A stretch of 64,000 bases of DNA from assembly GCF_049846925.1 (NCBI RefSeq), contig NZ_JBNCMT010000006.1:124001-188000 (forward strand), in the 5' to 3' direction. The DNA is from Brevibacillus_H sp049846925 (GTDB lineage Bacteria; Bacillota; Bacilli; Brevibacillales; Brevibacillaceae). Each line of letters opens with the position of its first letter. Position 1 is the first letter of the stretch. Of this stretch, positions 59,385-64,000 are shown one piece after another. The position numbers and the translations under genes were made by a program. The notes below the pieces were generated by a model. It made no database searches, was not told the DNA's origin, and saw only the letters and a program-made list of their open reading frames with translations.

Positions 59385-60746
59385 TTATGATAGAAGCTGT
59401 TCCCGATAAAGCTCATCCTGAATGTCAACCAACGTTTGGCGAAGGATGCTTATCACCTGATCAATCTCTTCCTTGGAAATTACGAGTGGTGGAGCGACTA
59501 TAATCGCATCACCCGCTACACCTTCGATAGCACCGACTGCCGGATAAATCATTAATCCATGCTCAAACGCGCGCTTGATAACCCGGTTTGTGATGCCTTG
59601 CGACAGTGCAAACGGTTTTTTGGACTGTTTGTTTTGGACGAACTCCAGTCCACAGAGTAGACCTCGTCCACGGGCATCTCCCACAAAGTCGAACTCTTCG
59701 GCAAGCTTGCCCAGCTCAGTTAACAGATAGGAACCCTGTTGGCGTGCCCTCTCTACTAAGCTATGCTTCTCCAGATAGCGAATCACCTCAAGACAGACAG
59801 CAGCGGATTGAGGGTTGGCACTGTAGGTGTGACCCGCCATAATCAAGCCAGAGCCTTTGGTAATCGTCTCGATAATTTCATCACTTGCCATGGTAGCAGC
59901 CATCGGCGTATACCCTGCACTCATGCCTTTGCCCAATGCCATGATGTCAGGAGTTACATGCCAATGATCAATTCCGAACTTCTCTCCGGTTCTGCCCATC
60001 CCTGTCATTACCTCGTCGGCAATAAACAAGACATTGTATTTGTCACATATCTCTCTGATTCGCTCGAAATAGCCATCGGGTGGAACGACTGCACCACCGG
60101 AAGCTCCGATGATCGGTTCAGCGATAAAGGCAGCCACATTCTCTGACCCGATTCGAGCGATTGCTGTTTCAAGCTCATTGGCACAAGCCAGACCATATTC
60201 CTCATCGGACATGCCTGCTGGCTTACGATACGGATATGGTGCTGAGATCGCAGGATAGTCTGCGAGCAACGGAACAAACCGCTTGCGTCTCAAAACATGT
60301 CCAGACATCGAGAGTGCACCCATCGTGATCCCGTGATAGCTCATCCACCTAGAAACAATGCGGTTTTTACGGGCATAGCCCTGTTCTTGCCAGTATTGAA
60401 TGGCAATCTTCTGAGCTGTCTCCGTCGCCTCTGAACCGCTGTTCACGAAAAACGTCCAGTTAATCTCTCCAGGTGACCACTCTGCCAGTTTCGCCGCCAA
60501 CTCTTCTACTGCATCACTGGAAAAATGCGAACGGTATGCAAACGACACCTGAAGTGCCTGTCTGTGCATGGCTTCTGCAATTTCTTCGACACCATGTCCA
60601 ATGCTTGCCGTGACGGCGCCAGAGCATCCGTCGATGTAGGCTTTGCCCTGTTTATCGTATAGATATATCCCTTTTCCGTGGGAGACAAAAGGGTAGTTCT
60701 TTCCCAATTCCGGCTTGATACAGTAGCTTCTCGCCTCTTTTTGCAT
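59385..60746 (-). CDS. yodT: Class III PLP aminotransferase (YodT-like)
   Basis: A 453-residue aminotransferase of the omega-amino-acid/BioA fold. It has NSGSEATETAQKIA near 101, MSYHGITMGALSMSGH near 138, the Asp-x-Val of LFIADEVMTGMGRTG near 240 and the PLP lysine in DIMALGKGMSAGYTPM near 267-282. By context it transaminates a beta- or omega-amino acid, for example acetyl-beta-lysine, to the 3-oxo acid used by the CoA-transferase. First gene of the five-gene operon. ATG follows GAGAGGTGA. It is divergent from the PucR-type regulator. Confidence 0.88.
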   Translation of the reverse strand: MQKEARSYCIKPELGKNYPFVSHGKGIYLYDKQGKAYIDGCSGAVTASIGHGVEEIAEAMHRQALQVSFAYRSHFSSDAVEELAAKLAEWSPGEINWTFFVNSGSEATETAQKIAIQYWQEQGYARKNRIVSRWMSYHGITMGALSMSGHVLRRKRFVPLLADYPAISAPYPYRKPAGMSDEEYGLACANELETAIARIGSENVAAFIAEPIIGASGGAVVPPDGYFERIREICDKYNVLFIADEVMTGMGRTGEKFGIDHWHVTPDIMALGKGMSAGYTPMAATMASDEIIETITKGSGLIMAGHTYSANPQSAAVCLEVIRYLEKHSLVERARQQGSYLLTELGKLAEEFDFVGDARGRGLLCGLEFVQNKQSKKPFALSQGITNRVIKRAFEHGLMIYPAVGAIEGVAGDAIIVAPPLVISKEEIDQVISILRQTLVDIQDELYREQLLS

Positions 60747-60902
60747 GACGATTCACCTCTCGCATGTATTTGCTTCAATCGTAGCGCAACAAGGTGCGAA
60801 AGCCATTCTACCGGCTGGAGAAAAAGCTTGCAGACTATACACAATTTTTTGTACATTTTGTATAAGACGATACGAGCTTTCTTACAGGGGAGTTTTTATA
60901 CT

Positions 60903-62459
60903 ATGACAATCACAATCCGTGAAGCTTTGCGACTTCCTGATATGGTTCAAACCCGCCTGGTGGCAGGCGAGCAGGGACAGGATAATCAAATACGCTGGGT
61001 AACGATTGTGGAAGTTGTCGAGGATACGCTTAGGCTTCAGGAGGGCGAGTTTCTCATTACGACCGGTTTTGGCCTGGAGAAGGATCTGGAAAAACAAGCG
61101 GATTTCATCCCTTCACTGGCAAGTCGTAGGCTGAGTGGCGTGGCGATTCATACGGGGTTTTATTTGCGTGAGATTCCAACTTCGTTTATCGAAGCTGCGA
61201 ATCAATACGGCTTACCGCTCATAGAGGTACCCAGCGAGGTCAATTTCTCAACGGTGACCAAGGCCATGCTTCAGCCGATTATCAACCGTCAATTTGAAAC
61301 ACTGGCCTACTCACAAGCGATTCATGAACAAATCATTAAAGTGGCGCTCAGCGGTGGTGGGTTGCAAGCGATTGCCAATGAACTGGCACGTCTCACTTCG
61401 GGGAGTGTTTCCATTTTAGATGCTTACGGATTTGAACTGGTCCATGCAGTTGCAGCACCTTCATTTGATTCACAGCTACAAGCTCCGTTCACGGAAAAAG
61501 AAAGCACACAAACCATCTCCATTCGGGCTAAAGAAAACTATGGAAGTCTTACGCTTAGCAAGATAACAAGCCAATGGCAGGACCTTGATCAGATTGCTCT
61601 ACAGCACGCAGCAACGCTTTGTGCATTGGAGTTCGTCAAGGAACAGGCGATTTCCGAAACAGAATGGCGGATGCAAGGTGATTTCGTCGAGGAATTGATC
61701 AGTGGACGTCTGTCTTGGAGCCATGAGGTGGAATCACGTTGTCGTATGCTCGGCTTTCCGTTGCAGGGGAAACAAATTGTCGCAGCACTACGCCTTCACG
61801 AGGATTCTGTACAGCTCGAATCCACTGTCCACCAGCGGAAACTGTCTGCTCTCATTAAACGTATGGCAGAACGGCAAAGACTTTCCTATCTGATTCGGGA
61901 ACGGGCAAAGATGACATTGGTCATTTTGCCAGAAGGGCCGACCACGTATAAAATGCTCCAGCAGCTACTGGAGCAATGGAACAACATTCTCGATGCGGCT
62001 CCTCTCTGCATTGGACACAGCGAGCCAAAGGACCAGTACATCGATTGGAGCGTTGCCGTAGATGAAGCAGAATTTGCCCTAACTGTCCAACCACTTCTGC
62101 TTCACTCCCCTTCCATCGTTGCTTATGCGCAGTTAGAAGGTTATCAGTTCCTGTTTCCCTTTCATCGGCAGCCTGCTTCACTCCAATCCTTATGGCACCC
62201 GATGCTGCATCGAATTATTCAATATGACCGGAAGCACTCCCAACAGTTATTGGAAACCCTACACACCTATTTGCTTCACAATGCCAACGGGTTACAGGCT
62301 GCTCAAGCGCTGTTCATTCACCGCCACACGTTGAAATATCGCCTCCAGCTTATCGAAGAAAGAGCGGGTGTTTCACTGGGAGACTCATCCACCCGCTGGC
62401 AACTTCAACTGGCTGTGATGGCTTACCGTCTGCACCGGTTGCTTTATCCACACATGTAG
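60903..62459 (+). CDS. PucR-family transcriptional regulator
   Basis: A 518-residue regulator with an N-terminal PucR ligand domain (about 5-125, IREALRLPDMVQTRLVAGEQ to LIEVPSEVNFSTV), a GAF/CdaR-like middle and a C-terminal PucR helix-turn-helix (about 450-510, NGLQAAQALFIHRHTLKYRL). ATG 60903 follows GGGGAG at 10 nt; the frame upstream of it is not conserved. It is divergent from the yodT-led operon across 156 bp and is the probable activator of that operon. It converges on the ablB-like gene with only 9 bp between the stops. Confidence 0.87.
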   Translation: MTITIREALRLPDMVQTRLVAGEQGQDNQIRWVTIVEVVEDTLRLQEGEFLITTGFGLEKDLEKQADFIPSLASRRLSGVAIHTGFYLREIPTSFIEAANQYGLPLIEVPSEVNFSTVTKAMLQPIINRQFETLAYSQAIHEQIIKVALSGGGLQAIANELARLTSGSVSILDAYGFELVHAVAAPSFDSQLQAPFTEKESTQTISIRAKENYGSLTLSKITSQWQDLDQIALQHAATLCALEFVKEQAISETEWRMQGDFVEELISGRLSWSHEVESRCRMLGFPLQGKQIVAALRLHEDSVQLESTVHQRKLSALIKRMAERQRLSYLIRERAKMTLVILPEGPTTYKMLQQLLEQWNNILDAAPLCIGHSEPKDQYIDWSVAVDEAEFALTVQPLLLHSPSIVAYAQLEGYQFLFPFHRQPASLQSLWHPMLHRIIQYDRKHSQQLLETLHTYLLHNANGLQAAQALFIHRHTLKYRLQLIEERAGVSLGDSSTRWQLQLAVMAYRLHRLLYPHM

Positions 62460-62468
62460 TAATCAGAA

Positions 62469-63311
62469 CTATTCATCGCTTGTCTCTCGAAGTGGTTTGA
62501 CCCAGATATTCATATCTTCGTAACCGGAGAAAATCGTGCAATTGTTGACCAGCCTGCCTCTGTACTGATAACCCTGTTTGGCTGCGGTGATGTTCATTCC
62601 GTGTGATTGGGCTCTGGTTAATGTGTAAAGATAAAAAATGTTCATCGCGTCCATCTTTTGTTCAAGCACTGGAAACAGGTATTGCAGCAAGCCATTTCCG
62701 AGGTAGTCCGGGTGTGTGACGCAGTCCGTAATCTCAGCCGACCCGTATTCAGGTGTCACTTCGGCAGAAGCTGCACAAACAATTCGTCCATTTGCTTCCA
62801 CCACAGAGTAAAACGTGCTTTCCTGCATCGTTTTCTTCACATACGACGGATCGTTCATCGGTGTCGGATACGTCTTAAAGACAAGACCATACAAAAAAGC
62901 CATTTCCTCTGCATCTTCTACAGAAGCTTCGCGAATGATGTATTGATCAGGCAGCGGAGGAAGCTTTTCCACCCCTGTTTCCTGTTTGGACAAACTGATT
63001 CGCACGATTTCATCCTCTGCCTCTGGCGCTTGTGAAGTTGACCGCTCGTCCGTGAGGAATCTCGATACCATTTGAGCATTTATACCATTAAAAAAGCCGT
63101 CGATTGTCCCTTCCAATCGATACCCGAGGTTCATGAATTCTGACACATCTCGTTTTCGTGCGTAGATGATCAGCTTCGTTACCCCAATTTCTCCTGCCCT
63201 TTGTTCAATATGCTGATCAATGGCTGCAATGTCGACACTTTGGTATTGAAGTACTTTGATTCGTTTGTTTGGTTCGTCGACGAGAATTGATGCCTCCCAT
63301 TGTTTGTCCAT
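62469..63311 (-). CDS. ablB: Putative beta-lysine N-acetyltransferase (AblB/YodP-like)
   Basis: A 280-residue protein with an N-terminal family-specific part (VDIAAIDQHIEQRAGEIGVT, then KLIIYARKRDVSEFMNLGYR and GTIDGFFNGINAQMVSRFL) and a C-terminal GNAT acetyltransferase domain (about 150-280) with CVTHPDYLGNGLLQYLFP as the acetyl-CoA loop. This layout matches AblB/YodP, which acetylates beta-lysine. The partner lysine 2,3-aminomutase (KamA) is not in the window. ATG 63311 follows GGGGGAGGG; the frame upstream of it is not conserved. Confidence 0.8.
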   Translation of the reverse strand: MDKQWEASILVDEPNKRIKVLQYQSVDIAAIDQHIEQRAGEIGVTKLIIYARKRDVSEFMNLGYRLEGTIDGFFNGINAQMVSRFLTDERSTSQAPEAEDEIVRISLSKQETGVEKLPPLPDQYIIREASVEDAEEMAFLYGLVFKTYPTPMNDPSYVKKTMQESTFYSVVEANGRIVCAASAEVTPEYGSAEITDCVTHPDYLGNGLLQYLFPVLEQKMDAMNIFYLYTLTRAQSHGMNITAAKQGYQYRGRLVNNCTIFSGYEDMNIWVKPLRETSDE

Positions 63312-63474
63312 TCCAACCCTCCCCCTCTTGAGACGCTCTTCTTTTTCACTACTGTATACGAGAATCCCCAGGCAGTCATCCTCCACATTGTATAAAAAGA
63401 TCGAGAAAACCATCTCCAATCCTTGCCAATGTACATACGATGATGGTAGTGAGCACAGGAAGGGAGGGAGTATT

Positions 63475-63567
63475 ATGAGCAAATGCCGCTCTAATGATGA
63501 GTTTCTGCTGATTTTGATTCTGTTCATCCTCTTGGTCATAATCGGTGCTTCCAGCAAACGCTGCTAG
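63475..63567 (+). CDS. YjcZ-like small membrane protein, 30 residues
   Basis: A very short gene with an ideal ribosome site (AAGGGAGGGAG) 4 nt before ATG. The product is one hydrophobic span, DEFLLILILFILLVIIGAS, with a Cys near each end. The pattern LIVVLFILLIIVGAS is typical of the YjcZ/YczM family of small sporulation-associated membrane proteins of bacilli. The gene is monocistronic between ablB and the glycerophosphodiesterase gene. Function unknown. Confidence 0.72.
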   Translation: MSKCRSNDEFLLILILFILLVIIGASSKRC

Positions 63568-63656
63568 ATTTTTTTTTGAACAAAAGGAACAATACCGTCC
63601 GTTCAGCTTGAAAGTCTTCACGCATACAATGTTGCAAGGAAGGAGGAAACCACAAC

Positions 63657-64000
63657 GTGTGTCCTGTCATTTTTGCTCATCGAGGGGCCTCTGGTCTCTT
63701 TCCAGAAAACACGATGGAGGCGTTTCGAGCTGCATTCCGCCAGAGAGCGGACGGTATTGAACTTGATGTCCAATTATCACTAGATGAAGAAGTGGTGGTC
63801 ATTCACGATGGCAGACTGGAACGTACGACCAACGGGGAAGGCCTCGTACGTGCACATACCTTGTATGAGTTGCAGCAATTAAATGCCGGTGAGTGGCTGC
63901 ACCCCAAGTTCCGTCATGTACGGATTCCCAGTTTGCAGGAAGTCTTTGAATTTGTCCAGCCTACTCATCTGATGGTCATTCTGGAATTGAAAAACTTTTT
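63657..64000 (+). CDS. Glycerophosphodiester phosphodiesterase, C-terminus beyond window edge
   Basis: The first 114 residues of a GDPD-family enzyme. The catalytic segments FAHRGASGLFPENTMEAF (residues 6-23) and DGIELDVQLSLDEEVVVIHD (about 32-51) are intact, followed by RTTNGEG. It hydrolyses glycerophosphodiesters to glycerol-3-phosphate and an alcohol. No signal peptide is present, so it is cytoplasmic. The start GTG 63657 has AAGGAGG about 10 nt upstream. The right part lies outside the window. Confidence 0.9.
   Translation, partial: MCPVIFAHRGASGLFPENTMEAFRAAFRQRADGIELDVQLSLDEEVVVIHDGRLERTTNGEGLVRAHTLYELQQLNAGEWLHPKFRHVRIPSLQEVFEFVQPTHLMVILELKNF

Noticed and set aside
60840..60902. AT-rich imperfect dyads between yodT and the PucR-type gene as a PucR operator
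   Set aside because: Several weak overlapping dyads around TTGTACA, none clearly better than chance in AT-rich DNA.

Overview
The window reads as a chromosomal segment of a low-to-medium GC, endospore-forming Gram-positive of the Paenibacillaceae/Brevibacillus type. This is inferred from strong AGGAGG-type ribosome sites, frequent GTG and TTG starts, Fur boxes of the Bacillus form, a YpuI-like (DUF3907) protein, a YjcZ-type small protein, MsmX, and a YodQRST/AblB-like module. No IS element, prophage, rRNA or CRISPR array was seen. One 100-N assembly gap lies at 54133-54232.

Region 1 (1-12.5 kb) is central metabolism. It holds two tandem acetyl-CoA synthetase-like genes (the first cut by the window edge), a membrane-anchored metallophosphoesterase, a CdaR-type regulator beside the MsmX-type sugar ABC ATPase, a secreted subtilase and a flavodoxin-like reductase. 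An aspartase plus C4-dicarboxylate exchanger operon follows, with a perfect Fnr-type dyad in front and a divergent LysR regulator. Region 2 (12.5-26 kb) has DUF3907, a TetR/membrane-fusion/ABC-2 permease efflux operon, and two siderophore ABC uptake sets (lipoprotein plus two FecCD permeases each, no ATPase) with an AraC regulator and Fur boxes. A fold-back repeat and a chemoreceptor close the region. Region 3 (26-30.6 kb) has a 1067-residue STAND/TPR/BTAD regulator and two identical tRNA-Ser(UGA) genes. Between the tRNAs lie a DUF6573-like gene and a short zinc-ribbon gene.

Region 4 (30.7-55.1 kb) is the most interesting part: a large glycan locus of about 22 genes. It makes precursors (UDP-Galf by Glf; a UDP-L-FucNAc route by CapE, CapF and CapG homologues; a CDP-6-deoxyhexose route by RfbF, RfbG and an SDR; a GalE-like epimerase). 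It has about nine glycosyltransferase-like proteins, including three tandem-domain paralogues. It also carries three sulfotransferase-like genes, an APS kinase to make PAPS, and a PHP phosphoesterase translationally coupled to a sulfotransferase that could remove the by-product PAP. No protein of the locus has a clear membrane span, and several end in Arg/Lys-rich tails. The set looks like a cytoplasmic system for a sulfated glycan, perhaps on the spore surface (inference).

Region 5 (55.2-64 kb) is a catabolic operon: aminotransferase, two CoA-transferase subunits, an M20 deacylase and an aldehyde dehydrogenase, resembling yodTSRQ. A divergent PucR-type regulator and an AblB-like beta-lysine acetyltransferase lie next to it. 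A YjcZ-like small protein and a partial glycerophosphodiesterase end the window.
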